DNA of 35,652 nucleotides from NCBI GenBank assembly GCA_910579585.1, contig CAJTVA010000011.1:1-35652 (forward strand), given 5' to 3'. The stretch's first letter is position 1. The number at the start of each line of letters is the position of its first letter. This document shows positions 1 to 7,245 of this stretch, piece after piece. Source of the stretch: an uncultured Christensenella sp. GTDB lineage: Bacteria; Bacillota; Clostridia; Christensenellales; Borkfalkiaceae. The position numbers and the translations under genes were made by a program. The notes under the pieces were generated by a model that was not told the origin of the DNA, did no database searches, and saw nothing but the letters and a program-made list of their open reading frames with translations.

Positions 1-1
1 A

Positions 2-46
2 GGAGTATGCATAGCGGTAAGAAAATCAATCGACAAAAATCATTAA
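2..46 (+). CDS. feoA: Probable C-terminus of an upstream FeoA-like protein (5' truncated)
   Basis: The frame starting at base 2 is open to a TAA at 44-46 and reads GVCIAVRKSIDKNH. The core IAVRKS resembles the end of FeoA proteins, and the complete feoA next door carries the similar stretch RVGVRKPLALKI. Tandem feoA genes ahead of feoB are common in Clostridia, so this is probably the last 14 residues of a first feoA copy. Only these residues are visible, so the call rests on a short motif plus context. An alternative frame open from base 1 to a TGA at 76-78 is less FeoA-like. Confidence 0.45.
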   Translation, partial: GVCIAVRKSIDKNH

Positions 47-56
47 ATTTCGCAAG

Positions 57-81
57 CGTTCATAGATTATTTCTATGAACG
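57..81 (+). promoter_or_regulatory. Stem-loop overlapping the feoA start codon
   Basis: A perfect 10-bp inverted repeat (57-66 and 72-81, loop of 5) is followed by five T residues at 82-86, as in an intrinsic terminator. The ATG of feoA (75-77) lies in the 3' arm and no Shine-Dalgarno sequence precedes it. The element could terminate or attenuate the upstream feoA-like transcript, hide the feoA start in RNA, or be a DNA operator for an iron regulator. The sequence alone does not decide between these. Confidence 0.5.
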
Positions 82-296
82 TTTTTGATTTGAAACAGGG
101 CGAAATTGCGAAAATTAAGCGGATAGACCTTTCGGGCGGGGCATTGGAAAGGCTTTCCGCGCTCGGCATAAAGGTCGGCGAGCAGGTGGAAGTTTTAAGC
201 TATTCTCTATTTAAAGGCAGTGTGCTTATATCCTGCAACGCCGTGCGTGTGGGGGTCAGAAAGCCGCTTGCCCTCAAAATCGAGGTCGTGGTATGA
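75..296 (+). CDS. feoA: FeoA domain protein, ferrous iron transport accessory
   Basis: This 73-residue protein has the length and pattern of FeoA, an SH3-like cytoplasmic partner of the FeoB ferrous iron transporter. The family pattern is visible as a start MNVFDLKQGEIAKI, a central LSALGIKVGEQVEV and a C-terminal RVGVRKPLALKIEVVV. It lies 37 bp upstream of feoB in the same direction, so the two are probably co-transcribed. The start at 75 gives the usual N-terminus, but it lacks a ribosome binding site and sits inside a hairpin arm. Translation may therefore depend on coupling or on hairpin opening. An ATT or further upstream start is unlikely because an in-frame TAG occurs at 63-65. Confidence 0.85.
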   Translation: MNVFDLKQGEIAKIKRIDLSGGALERLSALGIKVGEQVEVLSYSLFKGSVLISCNAVRVGVRKPLALKIEVVV

Positions 297-333
297 AAAT
301 GCATTTATCACGAAACAACGGGGGTGGGTGTCT

Positions 334-2043
334 ATGAGCGTTAAAACAATTATAAAATTTTTGCCCCGCCGCAAAGACGGGGCGGAAGTTGCGGCGACGA
401 AAAAGGTAGTGCTTGCGGGCAACCCCAACGCGGGCAAGACTACGCTTTTCAACGCGCTTACGAAAAGCAACCTCAGAACGGGCAACTTTCACGGGGTTAC
501 GACCTCGCCCGCACGCAAAACGCGGGGCGGAATAACGTATTCCGACGTGCCCGGTATGTACGCTTTTCACCCGTATTCGATGGAAGAGCAGTCGGCTATC
601 GACGAGGTGAAAGCCGCCGATTTGGTTATAAACGTCGTCGACGCGCTGACGCTTGAAAACAGCCTTAACCTTACCCGCGCGATAATCGCGACGGGCGTAA
701 AAACGGTTGTATATATCACCAAGTCTGCACATTTGAAGCGGCGGGGCGGAAAGGTGGATACCGAAAAGCTTTCCGCACACCTCGGCGTGCCCGTTTTCGA
801 CTGCCCGCCGAAAAAGCTTAAAAAGCTGATAGAGGGCGGTACTTTCCCCGCCGTCAAAAAGGACGGAGCGACCGCGTTAAATCAGGCATATACGGGGGGC
901 AATTTAAAAGTTTCTAAGATAGACCGCCTGTTTTACAACCGCTATTTCGCGCTTTTCTGCTTCGTCGCGTCCATACTTTTAATGTTCTTTTTAGCGTTCC
1001 ACCCGCTTATGCCGGGGGTGCTTTTAAAAAACATAGTAGAGGACTTAATCTGCGAAAAGCTTGCGGGCGCGATTTGTTCGTCTTTGCAAAGCGAAGCCGT
1101 GATATCCCTTGTTTCAGAGGGGATTTTAGGCGGCGCGGGCGGGGTGTTTTCGTTTATTCCGCAACTGCTCATTTTATATCTTTTTCTGACGCTTCTCGAC
1201 GAAAGCGGAGTGACCTCTGCACTTGCGTTCGCAACGGACGGACTTTTCGAAAAGGTCAGACTTTCGGGCAGGGCGGCTTTTTCTTTAACCTCGGGCTTCG
1301 GCTGTACGGCGGCGGCGATACTTACAACGCGCGGCTACTCCACCAAATCAGCCCAGAAACGCACGGTTGCAATTCTTCCGTTCGTGCCGTGCGGCGCGAA
1401 GTTGCCCGTCTTTCTCACGTTTTTATCCCCGCTGTTTGAAAACCCTTTCCCCGTGATAACGATATTTTATTTCGCGGGGGTGGCGGTTGCGCTTATCGTG
1501 TCGCTTTTAATAAAGGGCGGGCGGGAAGGACTGCTTTCCGAAGTGACCCCCATAAGTCTGCCCCAAGCCAAAGCCGTTGCAATTAAGTTGTTTTTTTACG
1601 TAAAAGGGTTTATACTTAAAGTGGCGGGCGTGGTAATGCTTTTTTGCGTTATCTCGTGGCTGCTGTCGCACTTTTCGTTCACGTTCGCTTACGTCGACGC
1701 GGAAGAGAGTATGCTAGCCGCAATAAGCAAAGTAATTCTGCCCGTGTTTTACCCTATGGGTGTCACCGATTGGCGAATAGCTTACGCCGTTCTTTGCGGG
1801 TTTGCGGCAAAAGAAAACGTTGCGGCGACCGTCGCAATGCTTATGCCGTCGGGCGCGGGGCTTGGTATTTCCGCCGCGCTTGCCGTCTGCACGTTCATAC
1901 TTTTAAGCCCCGCCTGCATATCCGCGTTTTCCGCGTCGTGCAAGGAAGTCGGCTTGAAATTCTCGTTAAAATGCGTCGCCTTTCAGCTGTTTCTTGCTTT
2001 TTTGGGGGCGTACGTAATTCATTTGGCTTTTATCTGGATATGA
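334..2043 (+). CDS. feoB: Ferrous iron transporter FeoB with degenerate G4 motif
   Basis: FeoB imports Fe2+ across the inner membrane and has an N-terminal GTPase domain. The G1 loop GNPNAGKT is at residues 29-36, the G2 threonines are in FHGVTT (52-57) and G3 is DVPG at 71-74. The G4 position, normally N-x-x-D, reads TKSAH (129-133), so both guanine-recognising residues are lost while the flanking sequence aligns well. The regulatory linker is short. The membrane domain begins near KIDRLFYNRYF and keeps the gate segment GFGCTAAAIL, plus CGAKLPVF. The start at 334 follows GGGGTGGG and gives 569 residues, short for FeoB (often 650-770). The stop overlaps the next gene's start. Family assignment is secure; nucleotide specificity is uncertain. 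Confidence 0.93.
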   Translation: MSVKTIIKFLPRRKDGAEVAATKKVVLAGNPNAGKTTLFNALTKSNLRTGNFHGVTTSPARKTRGGITYSDVPGMYAFHPYSMEEQSAIDEVKAADLVINVVDALTLENSLNLTRAIIATGVKTVVYITKSAHLKRRGGKVDTEKLSAHLGVPVFDCPPKKLKKLIEGGTFPAVKKDGATALNQAYTGGNLKVSKIDRLFYNRYFALFCFVASILLMFFLAFHPLMPGVLLKNIVEDLICEKLAGAICSSLQSEAVISLVSEGILGGAGGVFSFIPQLLILYLFLTLLDESGVTSALAFATDGLFEKVRLSGRAAFSLTSGFGCTAAAILTTRGYSTKSAQKRTVAILPFVPCGAKLPVFLTFLSPLFENPFPVITIFYFAGVAVALIVSLLIKGGREGLLSEVTPISLPQAKAVAIKLFFYVKGFILKVAGVVMLFCVISWLLSHFSFTFAYVDAEESMLAAISKVILPVFYPMGVTDWRIAYAVLCGFAAKENVAATVAMLMPSGAGLGISAALAVCTFILLSPACISAFSASCKEVGLKFSLKCVAFQLFLAFLGAYVIHLAFIWI

Positions 2044-2852
2044 AAAAATTCACCGTTTCTGCACCCACAACTTTAAAAGAATTCACCGACGCGACGTATC
2101 CGCAGGGCTCTTTTTGTCTTGCGGCGCTTCTACGCGGAAAGGATATTAAGGTGAACGGGGCGCGCGTCGGGCAAAACGTGCCGCTTAAAGCCGGCGACGA
2201 GGTTGTTTATTACACCACTTTAAAGCAAGAGGGGTTAAAGAGCCATAACGTTGTCTACGAGGACGGAAACGTCCTTATTGCGGACAAGTCCGACGGGGTT
2301 GAAACGGCGGGGCTTTGTTCCGAACTTTCGGAAAAAGGCGAATATTACGCGGTTCACCGACTTGACAGAAACACGAAAGGGCTTATAATTTTTGCAAAGA
2401 CCGCTGCGGCGGAAGAGGAGCTTTTAAGCGCTTTCAGGGAAAAAAGAATTGAAAAAACCTACCTTGCGCGGTGCAAAAACGCGTTCGTGAGGGACGAAGC
2501 CGTTTTAACCGCGTATCTGAAAAAGGATAAGGACAAGTCCGAAGTCAGAATTTTCGACAGGGAAACGGCGGGCGCCGTGAAGATAGTGACGGAGCTTAAA
2601 GTTCTTGAAAAGTCGGGCGATATTGCGCTTGCCGAAATCGTTCTGCATACGGGCAAGACGCACCAGATACGCGCGCATTTGGCGCACATAGGCTGCCCCG
2701 TGCTCGGTGACGAAAAGTACGGCGACGCCGCGCTGAACAAGAAATACGGAGTAAAGCGGCAGTGTCTTGTTGCGTACAGGCTACGGTTTTCACTCGTCGG
2801 GGAGCTTAAATATCTGAACGGTAAAACTTTTACTTCGGACTTTGCGCCGTAA
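2040..2852 (+). CDS. RluA-family pseudouridine synthase
   Basis: This 270-residue protein isomerises uridine to pseudouridine in RNA, probably 23S rRNA or tRNA. The catalytic motif HRLDRNTKGL is at 106-115, with the active aspartate at 109. KTYLAR and GKTHQIRAHLAHIGCPVLGD are the usual later motifs. An S4-like RNA-binding segment is seen at about 22-57 (GKDIKVNGARVGQNVPL followed by AGDEVVYY). The ATG at 2040 overlaps the feoB stop as ATGA, indicating translational coupling, and the frame upstream of it is only feoB shadow. Which of the RluA, RluC or RluD specificities applies cannot be read from the sequence. The link to iron uptake is probably positional only. Confidence 0.88.
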   Translation: MKKFTVSAPTTLKEFTDATYPQGSFCLAALLRGKDIKVNGARVGQNVPLKAGDEVVYYTTLKQEGLKSHNVVYEDGNVLIADKSDGVETAGLCSELSEKGEYYAVHRLDRNTKGLIIFAKTAAAEEELLSAFREKRIEKTYLARCKNAFVRDEAVLTAYLKKDKDKSEVRIFDRETAGAVKIVTELKVLEKSGDIALAEIVLHTGKTHQIRAHLAHIGCPVLGDEKYGDAALNKKYGVKRQCLVAYRLRFSLVGELKYLNGKTFTSDFAP

Positions 2853-2860
2853 AATCGGGC

Positions 2861-2884
2861 GCGCGCCGTTTGTTTGCGGCGCGG
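2861..2884 (+). other. GC-rich hairpin between rluA-like gene and sigma cassette
   Basis: GCGCCG (2863-2868) pairs with CGGCGC (2877-2882) around an 8-base loop, just downstream of the pseudouridine synthase stop. No T-tract follows (GGGGTTATAAATAAATAT), so it is at best a weak terminator. The AT-rich stretch after it may hold the promoter of the sigma cassette. I see no clear -35/-10 pair. Confidence 0.3.
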
Positions 2885-2925
2885 CGGGGTTATAAATAAA
2901 TATAAAAAAAGGAAAAGGATACGAT

Positions 2926-3231
2926 ATGCAACAGGTAAAACTTACGTCTGCGGACGAAGCGCTTAAATTTCAACTTTCGGGCGAGATTGACGCCGCCACC
3001 AGCGAGGACTTCTATGCGCAGGTTACGGCGGCTTACGAACACGACAAAAAGGACGTTATTTTCGACTGCGCCGCGCTGACCTTTATCGACAGCACGACTA
3101 TAGGCACGTTCGTTAAAATTTATAAAAAGCTGAAAGGCGACGGATATAAAACCGTTCTCGAAGGGGTGCGCCCCAACGTCAAAAAACTGTTCGAGATTTG
3201 CGCGCTGAATACCCTTATGGAGATACGTTAA
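2926..3231 (+). CDS. STAS-domain anti-sigma factor antagonist (SpoIIAA/RsbV type)
   Basis: This 101-residue STAS protein is the antagonist in a partner-switching system: unphosphorylated, it binds the anti-sigma kinase and frees the sigma factor. The signature FIDSTTIGTF (53-62) places the phosphoacceptor serine at residue 56, matching the conserved DS of SpoIIAA. It is the first gene of a four-gene run with overlapping junctions, and its TAA shares one base with the next ATG (TAATG). The start follows AAAAGGA at good spacing. SpoIIAA and RsbV cannot be told apart reliably from sequence alone. The neighbouring sigma factor resembles the SigB/SigF group, so either name is possible. Confidence 0.85.
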   Translation: MQQVKLTSADEALKFQLSGEIDAATSEDFYAQVTAAYEHDKKDVIFDCAALTFIDSTTIGTFVKIYKKLKGDGYKTVLEGVRPNVKKLFEICALNTLMEIR

Positions 3232-3578
3232 TGAAAGATTTTACCGTAAAATTTTATCTTTCCGACAGCGAGTATATGACGGCGCTGCGGCTTGTGTGCG
3301 GTGCGGTTTGCAGTGCGCACGGGCTTGATTTGGACGCGATGGAGGACTTCAAAGTCTGCGTGACCGAAAGCGCGATTATCTTGAAGCGTTGCGGGTTCGA
3401 TAGAGTTACCGCAACGTTTTCGGGCGGGGAGGACGTGGCTTGCACCGTTTACGGCGAGGGCGGCGCACCCGTCGAGGGGGAAAACGAACTTTCACTTGCA
3501 CTTGTTTCCGCGCTGGTGAAAGAGTGCGATATAGTAAGGCGCGGCGATATTATCGAGAGAGTTACCATTAAGATATGA
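3231..3578 (+). CDS. Degenerate RsbW/SpoIIAB-like ATPase-fold protein
   Basis: Position and length (115 residues) are those of the anti-sigma serine kinase in rsbV-rsbW-sigB or spoIIAA-AB-sigF operons. The N-box region is recognisable (DAMEDFKVCVTESAIIL, from residue 35), but the Mg-binding asparagine position is isoleucine (about residue 50). The GxG of the G2 lid is replaced by ENELSLALV (84-92). No DxGxG motif is seen. It therefore probably keeps the fold and perhaps sigma or STAS binding without ATP-dependent kinase activity. The start at 3231 overlaps the previous stop, and the TGA overlaps the next ATG. An earlier in-frame ATG at 3198 would overlap the STAS gene and lacks a ribosome binding site. 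Confidence 0.65.
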   Translation: MKDFTVKFYLSDSEYMTALRLVCGAVCSAHGLDLDAMEDFKVCVTESAIILKRCGFDRVTATFSGGEDVACTVYGEGGAPVEGENELSLALVSALVKECDIVRRGDIIERVTIKI

Positions 3579-4306
3579 ACGAAACCGAGGCGAACGAGCT
3601 GTTCCGTAAATATCGCGAAACGCGCGACGTAAATATACGGAACAGGCTTGTTGAAAACTATCTGAATATAGCCGAAATTCTTGCCAAAAAGTTTTCGGGC
3701 AGAGGGGTGGAGTACGACGATTTGTTTCAGGTCGCGTCCGAAGCGCTGATTTCGGGAGTTGAAAAATTCGACCCCGATTTCGGGAACCGCTTCACAACTT
3801 ACATAACGCCCGTGATTACGGGTATGATAAAGAATTATTTTCGCGACTTTTCGCGTTCGGTGCGGCTTCCAAGGCGGGTTTACGCCGTTTCAACGCGCGT
3901 GCGCGAAGTGATGAACGAATATTATAAATTAAACGGCGCGAAACCGACGGTTGGGTACCTTGCGGAAAAGACGGGGTTTTCGGAAGAACTTATAATAGAG
4001 GCTTTGGAGTGCCGCGCGCCGTTGAGTCTGGATACCCGCGTTAACGGCGAGGACGGCGATAAGGACGCCGCGCTTTACGAGGCTATTCCCGACGAGGAGA
4101 ACACATTCGAGAAGTTCGAGGATGCAGAAGCTTTGAACAGCGAGATTGAAAAGCTTGACCCGACGGAAAGGCGGGTTGTAGCTTTACGATTCGGCGAGGG
4201 TAAATCTCAGGCTGAAGTGGGGAAGATAATGGGCGTGTCGCAGATGTTCGTTTCCCGTGCAGAGCGTAGAATCGTTGAAAAGTTGAAGGAGGCGTTAAGC
4301 CAATGA
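3575..4306 (+). CDS. RNA polymerase sigma factor, SigB/SigF/SigG subfamily
   Basis: This 243-residue sigma-70 family protein has regions 2, 3 and 4. Region 2 spans about 20-100 and includes YDDLFQVASEALISGVEKFD and FTTYITPVITGMIKNYFRD, ending in SVRLPRR, typical of SigB/SigF/SigG. Region 3 is at about 121-145. Region 4 spans about 194-241, with LDPTERRVVALRF and the helix-turn-helix SQAEVGKIMGVSQMFVSRAE. It is flanked on both sides by RsbW-like genes with ATGA overlaps. It probably controls a stress or sporulation-derived regulon and is held inactive by one of its neighbours. Which stimulus acts on it is unknown. Confidence 0.88.
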   Translation: MNETEANELFRKYRETRDVNIRNRLVENYLNIAEILAKKFSGRGVEYDDLFQVASEALISGVEKFDPDFGNRFTTYITPVITGMIKNYFRDFSRSVRLPRRVYAVSTRVREVMNEYYKLNGAKPTVGYLAEKTGFSEELIIEALECRAPLSLDTRVNGEDGDKDAALYEAIPDEENTFEKFEDAEALNSEIEKLDPTERRVVALRFGEGKSQAEVGKIMGVSQMFVSRAERRIVEKLKEALSQ

Positions 4307-4668
4307 TTACTTTCAAGGTTGACGATTTGAAGGAAATGTCAAAAAGCCTTAAAAGCTTTGCCGAGTTTTTGCGGGTAAGCGGCGTTGCGGAAGAGGATAT
4401 TTTCGCAAGCCGACTTGTTTCGAGCGAGCTTATCTCGAACGTCATAATTCACGGCGGCGCGGAGGCGGAGTTCGTCGGGAATATTTCGGACGGTAAAATC
4501 TGCATAGACGTCTTATCGCCGAGTTTTAAGGGCGTTAACCTTTGCCCGCCCAAGCCCGACCCGCTTGCAGAGAGCGGCAGGGGAATGTATATAATACGGA
4601 GCGTATGTCTGGGCGAAATAGAGCGCCGCGACGACGGAGTAAGGGTATTTATAGAAATTCACGGTTAA
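4303..4668 (+). CDS. RsbW-like HATPase anti-sigma factor, second copy
   Basis: This 121-residue HATPase_c_2 protein has the N-box SSELISNVIIHG with asparagine at 46, and the G2 lid SGRGMYIIRSV (91-101). The G1 loop is unusual, reading DVLSPSF (69-75) in place of D-x-G-x-G-F. Because it keeps the N-box and lid, it is the likelier active kinase of the cassette. It sits after the sigma gene, unlike in spoIIA or sigB operons, where the kinase precedes it. The ATG overlaps the sigma stop as ATGA. It could phosphorylate the STAS protein, or act as a switch partner for the degenerate paralogue. Confidence 0.75.
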   Translation: MITFKVDDLKEMSKSLKSFAEFLRVSGVAEEDIFASRLVSSELISNVIIHGGAEAEFVGNISDGKICIDVLSPSFKGVNLCPPKPDPLAESGRGMYIIRSVCLGEIERRDDGVRVFIEIHG

Positions 4669-4738
4669 ATGGAGGGGGCTTTGCGGTTTGCAAGCTTCCG
4701 CCCGACCGGATATACGGTATAATTCGACGGAGTAATTT

Positions 4739-5209
4739 ATGACTATACGCAGCTTGACGTTGGCGGATTTTGATGCGGTAAATACTATTTTTATGCAAAT
4801 GCAAAATCTTCATATCAAGTATCGTCCCGATTTGTACAGAAAGATTGAAAAACCGACTACGCATAAAGCCTGGGACTATGAAGCCTCGCTTGAAGACGGT
4901 AATAAAATTATGCTCGGCGCCGAAACGGACGGAAAAATCGTAGGCTTTTGCATAATTGAAATCAGGCAATCGGAGAGCAGGGCGCTCGTTCTTCGCACCG
5001 TGGCTCACATTAATAATATTGCGGTGGACGAGAATTATCGCCGAAAAGGTATAGGTAAAGCGCTTTATCTAGAAGCTGTCAAGCTTGGGAAAGCGCGCGG
5101 GGCTGATAGTGTGGATTTGAAAGTATTCAGTTTTAACGAAAGCGCCATTGCGTTTTATAAGTCGCTGGGAATGACTGAGCAAAGCTTTACGATGGAACAG
5201 AAAATATAA
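4739..5209 (+). CDS. GNAT family N-acetyltransferase
   Basis: This 156-residue GNAT protein transfers an acetyl group from acetyl-CoA to an unknown amine. Motif A is visible as NNIAVDENYRRKGIGKALY (about 100-118), with the pyrophosphate-binding R-R-K-G-I-G. The C-terminal NESAIAFYKSLGM is the usual motif B region. GGAG at 4729-4732 is spaced well for the ATG at 4739. A TATAAT at 4718-4723 could be a -10 box, but no good -35 is present and the leader would be very short. It is monocistronic and ends at a strong terminator facing the convergent membrane protein gene. Confidence 0.87.
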   Translation: MTIRSLTLADFDAVNTIFMQMQNLHIKYRPDLYRKIEKPTTHKAWDYEASLEDGNKIMLGAETDGKIVGFCIIEIRQSESRALVLRTVAHINNIAVDENYRRKGIGKALYLEAVKLGKARGADSVDLKVFSFNESAIAFYKSLGMTEQSFTMEQKI

Positions 5210-5230
5210 AAATAATTCAATAAAATATAC

Positions 5231-5258
5231 AGCCCCCGCACCGAAAGGTGCGGGGGCT
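5231..5258. terminator. Bidirectional terminator between convergent genes
   Basis: A perfect 12-bp GC-rich stem with a GAAA loop (5231-5242 and 5247-5258) lies between the acetyltransferase stop (5209) and the stop of the minus-strand gene (5308). The minus-strand exit reads TATATTTTATTG and the plus-strand exit is ATGTTTGATT. It looks stronger for the minus strand. Confidence 0.85.
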
Positions 5259-5307
5259 ATGTTTGATTAGTGATATTGTATGCGTTACTTTAACGCAACT
5301 AAGATAT

Positions 5308-6822
5308 TTACATTAAGTTGCCGAATTCGTACATCTTATTGATAAGTTCGTCGGATACCGCGTTGCGGAGCCTTGCAAAGTAAATGAATACGTTGTTGAA
5401 GAATCTGTCGTTGTTTCCACCGACCTTGTAATCGGGAATGAAACCGAGGTTGCCGCATTGACGTTCAAGGAACACTCTGGAGAACTCTACTTTGAGTTCG
5501 GTAGGCAGGGTCTTGATGAAATCGTCCACGGGACCGTTGTAAATGACGGGGTTGTATACCTGAGGCTCTTCGTTAGCAAGCGCCGCGGGCTGTTCGTGCT
5601 TTTCGGGAACGTAAACGATAGGCTCTTCTTCAACGGGCTGTTCGTCGTCGATAACCGCAACGACGGGAGCTTCGACTTTAACCGTCTTTTCTTTCTTGGA
5701 CTTAGCTTTCTTAGCCTTTTTGGGCGCGTTGATAAGTCTGAAAATATTGAGAAGCAGAGCAACCAGCGTGAGTACCGCGAATACGACGCCCATAAGACCG
5801 ACGCTTTGACCTTCGATGAAGATAGGAAGAATAATCACAAGCGCCGCAACGACGAGGGTAAGGGTGTATCTTACGACGTTGCTTACAAGCATAAAGCGCT
5901 TTGTTTCTTTGCCGAGACCCATAGCGTCGAGAAGGAAGTTCAGAAGCGCGAGCACCGCAAGAATGAACGCCGAAATAACGAGCGTCTGTTCGATAGCCGT
6001 AAGTTCCGCAAGCTTTTCGGAAAGGGTGGGAAGGGTTTCCGCACCGAACTGCGTGCCGCCGCAGAAGAACCAAAGAACGGGCGTGATACCGACGCGCGAG
6101 GAGTACATACCGCCGCCGAACGTGCCGCTTGTTGCGGTGTAAAGCTTGTCAAGCGGTTCCGCAAGGGCGGGAATGATAGCCGCTACGTCGTAAACGGTAA
6201 TCATAAGCGCAAGGGTGGAGAGGAGGAGAAGGAAGAACTTCATAACCCCGCTCATTTTCTTGTAGACGATGCTCTGGATAACAAGCATTACGAACGTGCC
6301 GCCGAACGCGGTAACGAGCGCCCAGCTCCACTGATAGCCCTCTGCGCCCAAGGATAATCTAGAAAGTTGAATGAAGAGGAAAACCGCAAGGAAAATGAAA
6401 GCGATAACTTCGATAAAGCTTGCCGCTTTGAGCGCGGTGTTTTTCGTACTCTTTTTTCTGCAAGTGCTGACGATTGCGGGAATCAAAGCAATAATGCCTG
6501 CAAGCACGACGAGCGCGTAAAGAACGGTAAACAGTGCGCCGAGGTCGTAGCTTTCGGGCAACCAGCCGTTAAAGGTAACGGGCAGGGAGTAGGTAAATTC
6601 TACGCCGATGCCAGCAACCAACTCTTTCAACGCCGGCACGGGAAAGGCTTCGGCGAGCGCTGCGGGTAACTGACACGCCCACATAGCCTGTATGCCCTCG
6701 GAGCCTACCTTATTTCCGAAAGGTAAAAACATACCGAGAAGCAACGCGACGAGTGCGACGATGTAGGTCACCAGCGCGAATACTTTATTGGGGCGTTTCC
6801 CCGTTTGATTTTTGTTTGCCAT
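5308..6822 (-). CDS. Multi-pass membrane protein with conserved-looking C-terminal soluble domain, unknown function
   Basis: I do not recognise a named family. The 504-residue protein has about eight membrane segments (near 14-34, 96-118, 134-152, 165-187, 195-216, 280-300, 315-336 and 342-362). A lysine-rich stretch (366-383), an acidic, proline-containing linker, and a compact C-terminal region (429-504) follow. The last part contains VDDFIKTLPTELKVEFSRVF, GNLGFIPDYKVGGNNDRFF and NVFIYFARLRNAVSDELI. From memory, similar C-terminal modules recur in proteins of uncultured Clostridia; this is inference. The start follows GGAGATG at good spacing, with a strong promoter upstream. Monocistronic. 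Confidence 0.8.
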   Translation of the reverse strand: MANKNQTGKRPNKVFALVTYIVALVALLLGMFLPFGNKVGSEGIQAMWACQLPAALAEAFPVPALKELVAGIGVEFTYSLPVTFNGWLPESYDLGALFTVLYALVVLAGIIALIPAIVSTCRKKSTKNTALKAASFIEVIAFIFLAVFLFIQLSRLSLGAEGYQWSWALVTAFGGTFVMLVIQSIVYKKMSGVMKFFLLLLSTLALMITVYDVAAIIPALAEPLDKLYTATSGTFGGGMYSSRVGITPVLWFFCGGTQFGAETLPTLSEKLAELTAIEQTLVISAFILAVLALLNFLLDAMGLGKETKRFMLVSNVVRYTLTLVVAALVIILPIFIEGQSVGLMGVVFAVLTLVALLLNIFRLINAPKKAKKAKSKKEKTVKVEAPVVAVIDDEQPVEEEPIVYVPEKHEQPAALANEEPQVYNPVIYNGPVDDFIKTLPTELKVEFSRVFLERQCGNLGFIPDYKVGGNNDRFFNNVFIYFARLRNAVSDELINKMYEFGNLM

Positions 6823-6906
6823 AATAGTACATCTCCGTATTATGATTTGTAAAGTTCGCTATGATTGCGGAAAAATTCCGTAGTCCATCAATTTTTTATA
6901 TTCTAC

Positions 6907-6935
6907 ATTTTATACCAATTAGTTTTGCTTGTCAA
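6907..6935 (-). promoter_or_regulatory. SigA-type promoter of the membrane protein gene
   Basis: On the minus strand TTGACA (6935-6930) is followed after 17 bases by TAAAAT (6912-6907). An overlapping TATAAA would give a 15-base spacer. The transcript would have a leader of about 75 bases before the ATG at 6822. Confidence 0.75.
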
Positions 6936-6992
6936 GAAAATAATCTTCGTTTTTAGTTTTAATGTAAACGACTTTTTACGGTTGCTATGCCT

Positions 6993-7018
6993 GTTTTTCG
7001 GGGCATATTCAGGGGTAT
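6993..7018 (+). promoter_or_regulatory. Possible SigB-type promoter
   Basis: GTTTTT (6993-6998) and GGGTAT (7013-7018) are 14 bases apart, close to the Bacillus SigB consensus GTTTAA/GGGTAT. A SigB/SigF-type factor is encoded at 3575-4306, so such promoters are expected in this genome. The first GGCATAT repeat lies in the spacer. One match in 35 kb could be chance. Confidence 0.3.
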
Positions 7019-7126
7019 AAAAGGTTAATTTTACCAAAAAACGCGGTGTTTAAGGCATATGTCGAGGTCAACTGTTTTCGCGTTTTACAAGAAAATTCTT
7101 TTATTGCGGCATATGCGGGGGGCAAC
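7002..7126 (+). repeat. Three GGCATAT-headed repeats at about 53-bp spacing
   Basis: GGCATAT occurs at 7002, 7054 and 7108, spaced 52 and 54 bp. The second and third copies match over 19 bp (15 of 19), with consensus near GGCATATGYSGGGGKCAAC. The first copy keeps GGCATAT and a GGGG block. A fourth match lies at 29596-29614 before another gene. The array is upstream of the PucR-type HTH gene. Five-helical-turn spacing suggests binding sites on one DNA face. No coding sequence explains 6823-7245; apart from the promoters noted, I see nothing else there. Confidence 0.5.
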
Positions 7127-7245
7127 GGATTTTTTATTGCCCTGCTTGAAATTTTTAATACCCGCTTTATACGAGTTTCTGCAATACCGTAAATAAAATT
7201 CCGCACAGGTTTTTCATATCAATTTACTCCCGAAGCGTAATTTTG

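Noticed and set aside
7..78. 23-codon leader frame ending in an ATGA overlap with feoA
   Set aside because: The AGGAG is only one base from its ATG, too close to act, and the FeoA-like tail in another frame explains this stretch better.
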